Source of the DNA: Solibacteraceae bacterium
GTDB taxonomy: Bacteria > Acidobacteriota > Terriglobia > Bryobacterales > Bryobacteraceae
Reading direction: 5' to 3'
NCBI GenBank assembly: GCA_026984795.1
Contig: JALSRK010000053.1
Location: forward strand, 1 to 64,000
DNA: 64,000 nucleotides
The notes beneath the pieces were generated by a model. It was not told the origin of the DNA, ran no database searches, and saw nothing but the letters and a program-made list of their open reading frames with translations. Positions 43,921-52,293 of this stretch are shown one piece after another. A program made the translations under genes and the position numbers. Every line of letters starts with the position of its first letter. The stretch's first letter is position 1.

Positions 43921-46200
43921 TCAGAAGAACCGGAGCCGGTAGGTGAAGCGCACGCCACGGCCGATCTCAGGCGCCAGGTGCTTGATGAACGACGAGTGGT
44001 TCCGGTAGAGCTGGTCCGTCAGGTTGAAGCTGTTGACGGCGAACTGATGAACCAGCCGGCCGCGAGAAATCGTGTAAGAGGCTTTGATGTCAAGGACGGC
44101 ATAGCCGGCGGTGGGCGTCTCTCCGGTGAAGGTCCGGTCCTGCCGGTCGGCTAGCACCAGTTCTGGACGAATCCTGAATCCGCCTCTGGAGAACTCGACG
44201 CCGGCGCGGCCCCGCAGGGGCGGGATCCGCGGCAGGGGAATTCCCGTCTGCGTTTCCTCAGCGTTGACATAGTCGGCGCCCACGTGGACCCAGAGGTCGC
44301 GGCGCAAGCCGAGCGCCAGGTTGGCTTCACTTCCCCAGTAACGGCTGTCGGCATGAGTGTAGGCGATCACCTGGAGCCCGTCGCGGATCTCTCCGGCGGC
44401 GTAAGGGAAGATGAAGTTGCTGAAACCGTAGTAAAAAAAGTTCCACTCGCCGCGCAGTCGCGCCTGCTGATGCCGGAGTGATAGGTCGATGCCATTGCCC
44501 GTCTCGGCGTTCAAGCGGGGGTTGCCGACCTCCCAGGCGAGGTTGCCCACGTGAGGTCCGTGGTTGTAGAGTTCCTCGAGCGCCGGGGGGCGGTAGGATC
44601 GCGAGTAGTTGACTACAAACGCACCGCCGCTCCAAAGCCCGACGTGCACGCCGGCGGCGGCGGAGACCCCGGTGAAGGAGCGTTCGAGCGGCTCGATCTC
44701 CGGCATTTGCGCGCCCGTGGCCGGCGCCGGCTCGTAACCGTTGTGTTCGATGCGTACGCCGAACTGCAACTTGTACCGTTCGAAGTCCAGCTCCTCCAAG
44801 GCAAAGCCGGCCACGGCTTGCTGGTCGACCGGAGGGGAGAGTGCTTCTTCGCCGGCGACGTTATAATCTCTGACCAACCCCCAAAAGCCGAATCTGCCCG
44901 TCAACGGGCCCCACTTCCGCTGCTCGAAGACGCCCCGGTAGATGAACTGTTTGTTGTCGAAGGACGTCCCGACCCGGCGCAGGGCGCCCGGCAACACCTC
45001 CACCTCGTCGTGGCGCCAACGCGTATAGTTCAGGCGCAAGACGAAATTTTCAAAGCTGCGGGCGGGATTCTTCACCCCCCAGTTGAACTGGTAAGCCCGG
45101 CGCTGAGCCTCGAGCTGCACGCGTTCCGCATCGCGTTTCTCGAGGACATCGCCGCCTGGGTTTCCGGCGGTTCCGGCCTCGAGCTGAGCGGCGAACGGCA
45201 CCCCGTAGACGCCGGTCCCGTAGGTTACGCCGGTGCTGAAGAACATTCTTGTCCCGTAGTGTCCGAACCCGCCATAGCCGGAACGGAGCCGGGTATCCGA
45301 ATCCGGCACTTTGCCAACCGGTGTCGAGTACTCGCCGCTGTCCTGACCCCCGCCGCCAGCCCAAAGCAGCCACTTTCCTTGTCCGTATTCGACCCCGGCC
45401 GAGCCCGAAGCAAAGCTGTTTGCCGAGCCGGCCGAGCCCCCGATGTGGCCGCGGAGCCCTTGGTGCGGATGCTCGTGGACGGCGTGGTGGCGGCTGATCA
45501 TGTTGACGACCCCGCCGACGGCGCTGCCGCCATACAGCAGCGTCGCCGGTCCCTTGACAATCTCGACCTCGTCCAGATTGCCGATGTCCACCAGTTCGCC
45601 GTGATCTCCCGACTGGGAAGACAGCGTGCCCGTGCGGATGCCGTCCTGCATCATCAGCACGCGGTCGCCATCGAAGCCGCGGATGATCGGGCGCTCGGAA
45701 CCGGGGCCGAAGCTGCGCTTGGCTACGCCATTGCCGGGACTGGCGGCCAGTGTTTCGCCGATCGACGGCGCGATGTCTTCGGCCAGGTCGAAAGAGTTCT
45801 TGGTTTCTACGGACTGAAACGCGTCGAAGGCCGACTGTGGACGGCCGCTCGCCGTCACCGTCACCTGCTGGCGTACAACCGCCAACCCGAGAGAAAAGTT
45901 GCAAACCGCAGTCCGGCCCTCTCGTACCTCGACTTCCCGCAGGGCCTCTTCGAGTGTCGCACTGACATGGGCCCTCACATGATAAGAGCCTGCCGGCACT
46001 CGCTCGAAACGGTAGCGGCCTTGCTGATCGGTTTGGGTGGTTCGATCCAGTTCCACCAAATGGACCGTAGCCCCCGGTAACGCCTCGCCCGACTGGGCCA
46101 GCACGACTTTCCCTTCCAGGGTTCCGGTGGCGACGGCCCCGAAGCCGGTCGTGGGCCGGAAGGGTAACGCCACCAACAACAACCAGAAGACTCGTTTCAT
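43921..46200 (-). CDS. TonB-dependent receptor, probably for a metal
   Basis: 759-residue outer-membrane beta-barrel receptor. Signal peptide (MKRVFWLLLVALPF), a carboxypeptidase-regulatory-like domain (about 28-105), plug domain (about 110-240; PIIRGFDGDRVLMMQDGIRT, then IVKGPATLLYGGSAVGGVVN), and a barrel ending in FTYRLRFF with the terminal aromatic residue. A histidine-rich loop, SRHHAVHEHPHQGLRGH, follows the plug as in ZnuD-type zinc receptors. ATG 46200 is preceded by AAAGGAGGATC. The small upstream Cys/His protein supports a metal substrate; zinc is a guess, copper or nickel possible. Confidence 0.92.
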   Translation of the reverse strand: MKRVFWLLLVALPFRPTTGFGAVATGTLEGKVVLAQSGEALPGATVHLVELDRTTQTDQQGRYRFERVPAGSYHVRAHVSATLEEALREVEVREGRTAVCNFSLGLAVVRQQVTVTASGRPQSAFDAFQSVETKNSFDLAEDIAPSIGETLAASPGNGVAKRSFGPGSERPIIRGFDGDRVLMMQDGIRTGTLSSQSGDHGELVDIGNLDEVEIVKGPATLLYGGSAVGGVVNMISRHHAVHEHPHQGLRGHIGGSAGSANSFASGSAGVEYGQGKWLLWAGGGGQDSGEYSTPVGKVPDSDTRLRSGYGGFGHYGTRMFFSTGVTYGTGVYGVPFAAQLEAGTAGNPGGDVLEKRDAERVQLEAQRRAYQFNWGVKNPARSFENFVLRLNYTRWRHDEVEVLPGALRRVGTSFDNKQFIYRGVFEQRKWGPLTGRFGFWGLVRDYNVAGEEALSPPVDQQAVAGFALEELDFERYKLQFGVRIEHNGYEPAPATGAQMPEIEPLERSFTGVSAAAGVHVGLWSGGAFVVNYSRSYRPPALEELYNHGPHVGNLAWEVGNPRLNAETGNGIDLSLRHQQARLRGEWNFFYYGFSNFIFPYAAGEIRDGLQVIAYTHADSRYWGSEANLALGLRRDLWVHVGADYVNAEETQTGIPLPRIPPLRGRAGVEFSRGGFRIRPELVLADRQDRTFTGETPTAGYAVLDIKASYTISRGRLVHQFAVNSFNLTDQLYRNHSSFIKHLAPEIGRGVRFTYRLRFF

Positions 46201-46307
46201 GGCCTGATCCTCCTTTCCGCTCTTGCTACCCGTTGTTCGGCGCAGAGCCCGGCGGCGACGGGGAGCCGTCAGGCTGCACCACTCGAATTGACCGAGCCGA
46301 ATTGGGA

Positions 46308-46586
46308 TCAAGCGGCGGGAGGAGCCCGGGGGGCGTGCAGGGGAACAGGGGCTTCCTGGCGCAAGTGGGGAGGGGGCTCCGGCCGAAGCCGGTGCACTAC
46401 GCTCGGGGCCCAGAAGGTTATCGCCGGCGCTGAGTGAAGACCGGCGAGGCTGCTGAACTGGCAGAGCTGGCAAGTATGGCCGGCTTTGCCGCTGTGTAGC
46501 GCGTGGACCGCCAGCGCAGCCGAGGAACCGCAGATTAAGAGGACGGCCAGCGATACCGCCAGGATCCGTAGCTGCTTTCCAGTCAC
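46308..46586 (-). CDS. Small Cys/His membrane-anchored protein upstream of the TonB receptor
   Basis: 92 residues from GTG 46586, supported by AGAGGAA at suitable distance. A hydrophobic helix (LAVSLAVLLICGSSAALAV) is followed by HALHSGKAGHTCQLCQF, a His/Cys cluster with a CxxC motif likely to bind metal, then a proline-rich tail with several histidines. Small proteins with such clusters often precede metal-uptake receptors or efflux genes, in the manner of DUF2946. Gap to the receptor gene is 107 bases on the same strand. Function not established; the longer frame to 46688 has no better start. Confidence 0.6.
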   Translation of the reverse strand: MTGKQLRILAVSLAVLLICGSSAALAVHALHSGKAGHTCQLCQFSSLAGLHSAPAITFWAPSVVHRLRPEPPPHLRQEAPVPLHAPRAPPAA

Positions 46587-46805
46587 AGCTTGTTCCTCTG
46601 ACCAGCAGGATAGCAAAGATGGCGCCCCGGGGGTCCGGCCGCCACGCCGGCTCGAACCTGTCCCGGGGCGCCAGCCGGCCGGACTCACGCTCGGGTGGTG
46701 CGTGCGTGGTACACTTCCGGAGCCCGACGGGAAGCGGCGCGGCAGCCGAATCTACACGTACAAGTCCTGAATGATCAGGTACTTAAATTTTTCCGATATT
46801 CGGGC

Positions 46806-46834
46806 TTGATTTTCCTCAGAGACCGTGTTACAGT
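46806..46834 (+). promoter_or_regulatory. Promoter of the candidate small RNA
   Basis: TTGATT (46806-46811), exactly 17 bases, then TACAGT (46829-46834). Nine of twelve positions match the sigma-70 consensus, in a low-GC pocket. Expected transcription start about 46841, just ahead of the first hairpin. Confidence 0.6.
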
Positions 46835-46840
46835 ACAGAC

Positions 46841-46998
46841 AAGCGAATAAGTCGTCATTGACTTAAAGCATCCCCGGCGGCGAGGCCCAGCTCGTCGCCA
46901 GCCCCTCTGAGTGAAGCCCGGTGGCCCAGCACCGGGCTTCTTAAAAGATAGTCTCCTCCTGAGCAACACCGGCGGCGCTAAGCCGCCGGTTTCTTATT
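46841..46998 (+). ncRNA. Candidate structured small RNA with anti-Shine-Dalgarno segment
   Basis: About 155 bases between its own promoter and terminator, with no adjacent plus-strand gene. Hairpin 1: TAAGTC/GACTTA (46848-46865). Hairpin 2: GGCGGCGAG/CTCGTCGCC (46876-46899, one G-U pair). Hairpin 3: GAAGCCCGGTG/CACCGGGCTTC (46913-46940, 11 perfect pairs). Hairpins 2 and 3 share the identical loop GCCCAG. An unpaired stretch with TCTCCTCCT (46952-46960), complementary to ribosome binding sites, lies before hairpin 4, the terminator. It does not look like 6S, tmRNA, SRP or RNase P RNA. Could act on mRNAs by pairing; untested. Confidence 0.5.
46968..46996 (+). terminator. Terminator of the candidate small RNA
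   Basis: ACCGGCGGC (46968-46976), loop GCTAA, GCCGCCGGT (46982-46990), followed by TTCTTATT. Nine perfect pairs and a T-rich tail on the plus strand; no T run on the minus side, which sets the direction. Confidence 0.65.
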
Positions 46999-47075
46999 CC
47001 TGTTGTCCGGAAGAAGGATGGAAAGAGGGGAGAGCGTCCCTGGGCGCCCTCCCGGCGAGGATCGTTCAGGCAGCC

Positions 47076-47693
47076 TCAGAACCGGCCTGCCGATCCATGC
47101 CCGAGGCCGGTGAACCCCAAGCCGCGGCGACCCCGTTTGCCCCACCGCAGGATGCCAGGGCCGCCTTCGTCCCCTCCGCGGCCGACCGGGCCCAGCAGGC
47201 CCAGGGCTCTGGCTTGACCGATGGCCGGAATCAGCCTGGCCGCATCTTCCAGCGCCTCCAGTTCTTTGGCCCGGTTCAGGGTGTTCCGGACATAGTTACG
47301 GACCGCTTCATGGTACGCATCCATGGCGGCCTTCACCGTGTTCCGGAGATCCCGGCCCTCGAGGATCAGCCTGCCGACCTCGGCAGGATCGGGATTCTCG
47401 CTTTCCAGTAGTTGGCGAAGAGCGTCGCGATTGGCCCGCATCTTCTCGCGGATACCTTCCGCCTTCAATTTCTCGCCCCTCGCTCGGCGCTGCTCGCGCA
47501 CGAACTGGACCAGATCCCGCATCTGCTCCGGGCTGATGTCCAACGCCGATTGCAGCGCCTGAAAATGCGGCCGCCGCGGGGCGTCCATGCCAGGCCCGGG
47601 TCCCGGAGCCGCTCCCGGTCCGCCTGGAGGAGGACCGCCTTGGGCCAGCAGCATCGTCGCCAATGCCGTCAACAGCACCAACGCTCGTTTCAT
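47076..47693 (-). CDS. Spy/CpxP-like periplasmic protein
   Basis: 205 residues with signal peptide MKRALVLLTALATMLLAQG, then a Gly/Pro-rich linker. The core LDISPEQMRDLVQFVREQRR, followed by helices with repeated Arg/Glu, resembles the LTxxQ helical hairpins of Spy, CpxP and ZraP periplasmic chaperones or metal sensors. The last 30 residues are Gly/Arg/Phe-rich and probably disordered. AAAGGAG precedes ATG 47693; the frame to 47954 is rejected. Nearby metal-type TonB receptor fits a metal-stress theme, but the link is inference. Confidence 0.75.
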   Translation of the reverse strand: MKRALVLLTALATMLLAQGGPPPGGPGAAPGPGPGMDAPRRPHFQALQSALDISPEQMRDLVQFVREQRRARGEKLKAEGIREKMRANRDALRQLLESENPDPAEVGRLILEGRDLRNTVKAAMDAYHEAVRNYVRNTLNRAKELEALEDAARLIPAIGQARALGLLGPVGRGGDEGGPGILRWGKRGRRGLGFTGLGHGSAGRF

Positions 47694-47904
47694 ATGTTCC
47701 ACTCCTTTCGCCCTGTCAGGCTCTCTGGTGTCTGGCCACCCTTTCGGGCAGCCTCCGGCGGCTGACTTGCGCCGGCATTCACCAGGGAAGACGTGGGTGT
47801 AGGAGCAGGGGATTACAAGCCGGCAGCGGCTTCTTCCGTCGCGCCCGATCAGGCAGCGCCAAACCCTGAGCCGAAGCGCCGATACGGCCGGCGCAACAGC
47901 CGGC

Positions 47905-49875
47905 TCATTCGACGACGACTGCTGTCCGGAAGATTCCCGGGCCCGCCCCGGCATCTTCCCCCGACAGGGTGACGAGGTATGTTCCGGGACGCTGGTAGCG
48001 ATGCGTGAGCCGATCCTTCCACGGGACGGCCGTTCCGTCGCCGAAGTCCACCTGCACGTCCTTCATGCCGCGGACGGCCGATTCCACCCGGACCGGAGTT
48101 CCCGGCCGGATGCCCCGAACCGGGTAATAGTTGATGAGGGCGTACGGAGGCTGATGTTGCGGCCGGCGAGGCAGGACGTTCACTTGAAGGAAGCCCCAGG
48201 CCTCGGCCCCCTTGTCGTCGATGACGTGCAAAGCTTCCGAGTAGACCCCCGGCCGGCTGTAGCGGCGGCGGACGTGCGCGCCCGAAGCCCTGGCGCCGTC
48301 AGTGAACAACCACTCCCAGGTCACGATTTTCCGGCCTCTCGGCGGCAGTGTCCGGGAGCCGTCCAGTTCGATTTCTTCGCCGGCGTAAAGGTATCGCACG
48401 CCGCCGGCGACGGCCAGAATCTCGTCCGGATGGACCCTCCGGTATGCCTCGACAACCAAAGGGAAGGAGTTGAGGAAGGTTCCGTGAAGCTTCGCCTCGA
48501 TGTGCAAATGGGGATCTTCGGAGGGCAGGCCCTGCCAGGTGTTGCCGGTTTTGCCGAGACGCTCTCCACAGCGCACCTCGTCTCCCGGCTGAAGGCCCCG
48601 GCGCAAATGCAGGGCATTCATATGGGCGTAGCGGATCGCCACCCCTTTCAGGTCACGGATCACGACGCTGTTGGAAGCCCCGTCGCCGTGGGGTCCAGGA
48701 ATCGTTGCCACCGAGCCGTCGGTCATCGTGACGACGTCGTCGCGATCCGGGACATGGCCGAAGTCCTCGCCGCGGTGATAATAGATCCGGGGCTGGCCCG
48801 GCGCCAGCCCGAGGAACGTATTGCGGTAGCTGCTGGCCGCCCATCTCTCGTCGGCGACCGGGAAGACGAGCCGTTTCCTGGCATAGAAGGGCAGGGAAGC
48901 ATCCTGGATTTCCAACCGAACGTCCTTTTCGAGCGGATCCGGGACGATGCCCCCGGCAGCCCCCCGAAGTCCGGAGACGAGGATCCGGAGTCCGCCCAGC
49001 TCCTGGGGCATCGTATATGGCCCGGCTTCGAGCGCAAACGGCCGCCCGTCGATTTCGATCTCCAGCGCCGCCCCCGCCACCGCATCGACGACCCTGGACC
49101 CGGCGGCCTCGAAATACGGCTCCGTTCGCTCCTTGACGCTCAAGAGCTTGATCTTTCGGGGGAGCGCCGCCGCGTCCCAGACCTGGCAGGTCTCACCTTG
49201 ATTGAGCTCGCAGACCTGCGGATTGGCCGGGTCGGGAAGCTCTTTGATGCGGATATTGCGGAACTCGACCAGGGAGCCGTGCCCCAGGAAGCCTATGCGC
49301 CCCTTGGTGCGCCGCATACCCGGATGTTTGGCGATGATTTTCGGATCCGTGACCTGAGACAGATCCGCGTCGTTGATCACTACCCCGTTCAAAGTGACGC
49401 GGATGTGCGGCCCGAGCACAAGGATTTCTTCCTCGTTCCATTCCCCGGCGGGCTTGAGTGCGTCCCGTTGCGGCGGAACGATGTTGTAGACGGCGCCGTG
49501 ACGCTGCCAGGGCTTGAGCCAGCCCCGGTACTTCGGATGGTTGTGATCGAGGATCTGAATCTCCATACCCGAGTAGGCGATGTCGCCGGCAATGGGGGCC
49601 CGGATCGCCACGCCGTTGTTGCCGCCCGGCTCCAGCCGGAATTCAAAGCGGAAGATGAAATTGCTGAACTCCCGCACCGTCAGCAGGTTGCCGCCTCCGT
49701 CTCGGGGACAGACGATCATCCCGTCACGGACGATGTATCCCTTGCCGGTCTTGGTCTTGTGCACCAGCACCCAGCCCCGCAGGTCGGTGCCGTTGAACAA
49801 GGAGGTAAAGCCGTTCTCGGCGGCAAAGACCGCCGGCGCGATGATGAGTAAGAGCGCCGTTAGTATTCTGCCCAC
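47905..49875 (-). CDS. DUF1080 (3-keto-disaccharide hydrolase) - M23 - PKD fusion protein
   Basis: About 656 residues, secreted. After a signal peptide ([21 protein letters not shown]), residues of about 20-215 form a DUF1080 concanavalin-like domain ([36 protein letters not shown]). A middle region leads to an M23-like metallopeptidase domain (about 360-480) with [34 protein letters not shown] and HLHIEAK. Two PKD-like domains end the protein ([38 protein letters not shown]). The start is uncertain: GTG 49875 is chosen, an in-frame GTG 12 codons upstream is also possible. The domain mix is unusual; see findings. Confidence 0.82.
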   Translation of the reverse strand: MGRILTALLLIIAPAVFAAENGFTSLFNGTDLRGWVLVHKTKTGKGYIVRDGMIVCPRDGGGNLLTVREFSNFIFRFEFRLEPGGNNGVAIRAPIAGDIAYSGMEIQILDHNHPKYRGWLKPWQRHGAVYNIVPPQRDALKPAGEWNEEEILVLGPHIRVTLNGVVINDADLSQVTDPKIIAKHPGMRRTKGRIGFLGHGSLVEFRNIRIKELPDPANPQVCELNQGETCQVWDAAALPRKIKLLSVKERTEPYFEAAGSRVVDAVAGAALEIEIDGRPFALEAGPYTMPQELGGLRILVSGLRGAAGGIVPDPLEKDVRLEIQDASLPFYARKRLVFPVADERWAASSYRNTFLGLAPGQPRIYYHRGEDFGHVPDRDDVVTMTDGSVATIPGPHGDGASNSVVIRDLKGVAIRYAHMNALHLRRGLQPGDEVRCGERLGKTGNTWQGLPSEDPHLHIEAKLHGTFLNSFPLVVEAYRRVHPDEILAVAGGVRYLYAGEEIELDGSRTLPPRGRKIVTWEWLFTDGARASGAHVRRRYSRPGVYSEALHVIDDKGAEAWGFLQVNVLPRRPQHQPPYALINYYPVRGIRPGTPVRVESAVRGMKDVQVDFGDGTAVPWKDRLTHRYQRPGTYLVTLSGEDAGAGPGIFRTAVVVE

Positions 49876-50089
49876 GTTGGAAATGATACTCCACGGACGG
49901 ACACCCACGCGAAGTCCGGGGGAACCCGGGGTGTTCCCGTGCCGGGGCTGTCGACAGTTTATAGGTACCCGGCGCCCGCCGGGCGATGCGCCCGCTGGAG
50001 TGAGATAGAATAAAATCAAAGTGATTGGGAGGTGAGCCTTCTCCAGTAGTCGACCCGGTCAAGCAAGGTGGACTTCCAAGCCGGGACTC

Positions 50090-50887
50090 CTGGCGGCGAT
50101 CCCGGACGCGTTATTTGCGTTTGTCTTTCCTGACGAGTGTCGTATTTGCGGCGCCCGGCTTCTCGAAGCGTCCCGTGTTCCGGTGTGCCGGGAGTGCCTT
50201 GCTCCTCCCGCTCCGCTGACGGCCGAATATCAGTGCGCCGCTTGCGGCATGCCTTTCCTGACGGGGCATCCGCTCGACGGGGAGGGGCGATGCCGCTTGT
50301 GCCGGGCGGGCCGGTTCGGCTTCGACGCCGCCTTCGCCTACGCCTCCTACGAGGGGCGGCTGCGGGATCTGATCCACTTGTTCAAGTACGGTGGTGTGGA
50401 GACTTTGGCGGGTCCGCTGGGGCGGATGCTGATGCTCGCCTATCCGCGCCGGCAGAGCTTTGACCTCGTCGTCCCCATGCCCATGCACTGGTGGAGGCGC
50501 TGGCGCCGCGGTTTCAATCAAGCCCAGTTGTTGGGGGCCGAGGTGGGCAGGCGGGCCGGAGTTCCCGTAGAGAAGGTGGTGCGCCGCTGCCGGCGCACAT
50601 CGTCGCAAGCGGGCTTGTCCCGAAAGCAGCGGCGGAGAAACGTGGAAGGTGCGTTCGCCGTCCAACGGCCGGAGCGCGTGCGGGGCAAAAGGGTGCTGTT
50701 GGTGGACGATGTGCTGACCACCGGCTCCACCGCCGGGGCCTGCGCCAGGGCGCTGAAGGAGGCGGGCGCCGCTTACGTGGCCGTGCTCGCGCTCGCCCGG
50801 GCGGACCGGCGGCCCTTAGCCGAGCCGGACCCGTTGTGGAGCCGAAAGCTTGCGGCGTCCCAGTCAGGAGCGGCGGCATGCGCGTGA
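50090..50887 (+). CDS. comF: ComF family phosphoribosyltransferase-like protein
   Basis: ComF-type protein linked to DNA uptake or recombination. The N-terminal zinc-binding cysteines appear as CRIC, CREC, CAAC and CRLC; the C-terminal phosphoribosyltransferase fold has [20 protein letters not shown] and the PRPP loop [16 protein letters not shown]. The first canonical start is GTG 50183, but homology including the CRIC pair clearly begins near 50096, upstream of any ATG, GTG or TTG in this frame; a stop lies at 50033. Start 50090 (CTG) is a placeholder. Either a non-standard start or a sequence error is involved. It overlaps the HNH gene by 10 bases. Confidence 0.8.
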   Translation: MAAIPDALFAFVFPDECRICGARLLEASRVPVCRECLAPPAPLTAEYQCAACGMPFLTGHPLDGEGRCRLCRAGRFGFDAAFAYASYEGRLRDLIHLFKYGGVETLAGPLGRMLMLAYPRRQSFDLVVPMPMHWWRRWRRGFNQAQLLGAEVGRRAGVPVEKVVRRCRRTSSQAGLSRKQRRRNVEGAFAVQRPERVRGKRVLLVDDVLTTGSTAGACARALKEAGAAYVAVLALARADRRPLAEPDPLWSRKLAASQSGAAACA

Positions 50888-51408
50888 ATGGACATGGTTT
50901 GCAGAAACCGGTGCTCGTGCTGAACGCGAGTTACGAGCCGATCAACGTCTGCGCCGCCCGCCGCGCCATCGTCCTCGTGCTGAAAGGCATCGCAGCGGCC
51001 GAGGAGAAGTCCGCCGAGACCGTCTCCGCCGTCAGCATGTCGATGCCTCTGCCGAGCGTCATCCGGCTGCTGGAATACCGCCGGATCCCGCGGCAGACCC
51101 GGGCGCTGTCGCGCAAGAACATCCTGCTGCGCGACCGCTACACCTGCCAGTACTGCGGCCGCACGGCCCCGGCCGCCGAGCTCACCATGGACCACGTGAT
51201 CCCCCGCTCGCGCGGCGGAGAGTCCACCTGGGAAAACCTGGTGGCCTGCTGCATCGAGTGCAACAACAAGAAGGGCAACCGCACTCCCGAAGAGGCCGGC
51301 ATGAAGCTCGCGCGCCCGCCGCGGCCGTTCACACTGCACACGAGCCGGCACATCATGCGGCTGCTGGGCCGGGCCGACGACCGCTGGCGCAAGTATCTGT
51401 TCTACTGA
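50878..51408 (+). CDS. HNH endonuclease family protein
   Basis: 176 residues. The HNH module spans about residues 80-145: [28 protein letters not shown] and [18 protein letters not shown], with two zinc-binding Cys pairs and the His-Asn-Lys core. The N-terminal [20 protein letters not shown] is typical of the widespread stand-alone HNH family found near comF or housekeeping genes. AGGAG at 50866-50870 supports ATG 50878. It overlaps comF, so the two are translationally linked, perhaps in processing of incoming DNA (inference). Confidence 0.92.
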   Translation: MRVNGHGLQKPVLVLNASYEPINVCAARRAIVLVLKGIAAAEEKSAETVSAVSMSMPLPSVIRLLEYRRIPRQTRALSRKNILLRDRYTCQYCGRTAPAAELTMDHVIPRSRGGESTWENLVACCIECNNKKGNRTPEEAGMKLARPPRPFTLHTSRHIMRLLGRADDRWRKYLFY

Positions 51409-51459
51409 GTCAGCCCGCGGTGGGGACGCGTTCGACTCGTTGTCGCGGCCGCCAAGAGT

Positions 51460-52113
51460 TCAGTGTCTCTTAGCCGGCCGGCGGCGGTAAGCCCAAAGGA
51501 GCGCCAAGCCGCCCATCACCAGCAGCGCCGCGGAGGGTTCCGGAACCGGAGTGCCGACGGCCCGCGCCATCCACACGCCGCCTGCCACGTCGGAAAGTCT
51601 GACGAGCAAATGCTCCGCCCCGCCGAGGTTGTCCGGGTCGTTGGTGGACCGCAGTGCAACCCAACTGTTGTTGCCGCTGCCCGCGAAATCCGTGCTGGGC
51701 CCGGGGGCGTACGCCTCCAGCCACATGCCCCCGCCCACGAAGAACCACTCACCGGGCGAAAAGGTGTAGGGCGTGACGGAGAAGTCGAAGAAAACGTCGC
51801 CGGTTCCGGCGACCGTTCCGGCGAGGGACGCCACCACGGCGGCATCGGAAGGATTGCCATCGTTGTTCGGATCTCGCCAGACGTAGGCGGTGACGTCGGC
51901 TCCGAGCGGAGCGGCAGGGTGGAAAGCGAGTTGAACCGTGGTGATCGTCTCGCCGCCGGGCACTACCTGGAAGGCATTGAGCCAGAACCAGTAAGCAGAG
52001 ACGGTACCGAGGTAGCCGCCGCCACCGGTACCGTCATCGTAGCTGTAGATCGTGCTGGACCAGCAAGGAATGGCAGGAATCAGGACAGAAAGAATGAGCA
52101 GCCTGATTGACAA
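51460..52113 (-). CDS. PEP-CTERM sorting domain protein
   Basis: 217-residue exported protein. Signal peptide from a TTG start (LSIRLLILSVLIPAIPC), supported by GGAGGAGAA at ideal distance. The C-terminus PVPEPSAALLVMGGLALLWA followed by YRRRPAKRH is the PEP-CTERM tripartite signal (Pro-Glu-Pro, helix, basic tail) cut by exosortase. The body is beta-rich with no known domain, containing YDDGTGGGGYLG and calcium-binding-like DPNNDGNPSDA. Exosortase is not in the window. Its upstream region has a perfect inverted repeat (52149-52177). Confidence 0.88.
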   Translation of the reverse strand: MSIRLLILSVLIPAIPCWSSTIYSYDDGTGGGGYLGTVSAYWFWLNAFQVVPGGETITTVQLAFHPAAPLGADVTAYVWRDPNNDGNPSDAAVVASLAGTVAGTGDVFFDFSVTPYTFSPGEWFFVGGGMWLEAYAPGPSTDFAGSGNNSWVALRSTNDPDNLGGAEHLLVRLSDVAGGVWMARAVGTPVPEPSAALLVMGGLALLWAYRRRPAKRH

Positions 52114-52148
52114 ACTAGTTTCTCCTCCGACCCTCTGCGTATTACAAC

Positions 52149-52177
52149 GGTTGACAGTGTACCACAGGATGTCAACC
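52149..52177 (-). promoter_or_regulatory. Inverted-repeat operator upstream of the PEP-CTERM gene
   Basis: GGTTGACA (52149-52156) and TGTCAACC (52170-52177), perfect 8-base arms, 13-base spacer, centres 21 bases apart (two helical turns). It lies 36 bases before the TTG start and contains TTGACA on both strands. Likely a dimeric regulator site. Confidence 0.55.
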
Positions 52178-52293
52178 AGAGAAAAGTGAAATCTGCTCCC
52201 GAGCAACCGGGCGCGCTCCACTGGCCCCGGCGCGCCTGCGGCCGAGTTCCGCGGGCGCTCGGGGCAGTGGTAAGGGCTCTGCTGGCGGCGCCG

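Larger units (their letters stand above)
46587..47075. other. Intergenic region holding a probable small RNA
   Basis: 489 bases between two minus-strand genes. On the plus strand it carries a promoter (46806-46834) and four hairpins ending in a terminator (46968-46996). The remainder, 46587-46800, shows no gene. Confidence 0.55.

Noticed and set aside
46775-46969. 64-codon minus-strand ORF inside the small RNA region
   Set aside because: Its GTG start has no ribosome site; the translation is Arg-rich without a family, and it runs against the promoter-terminator pair.
46841-46998. Known RNA identity: 6S RNA, tmRNA, SRP RNA or RNase P
   Set aside because: The series of short separate hairpins lacks the long bulged helix of 6S, the tRNA-like ends of tmRNA and the conserved cores of the other two.
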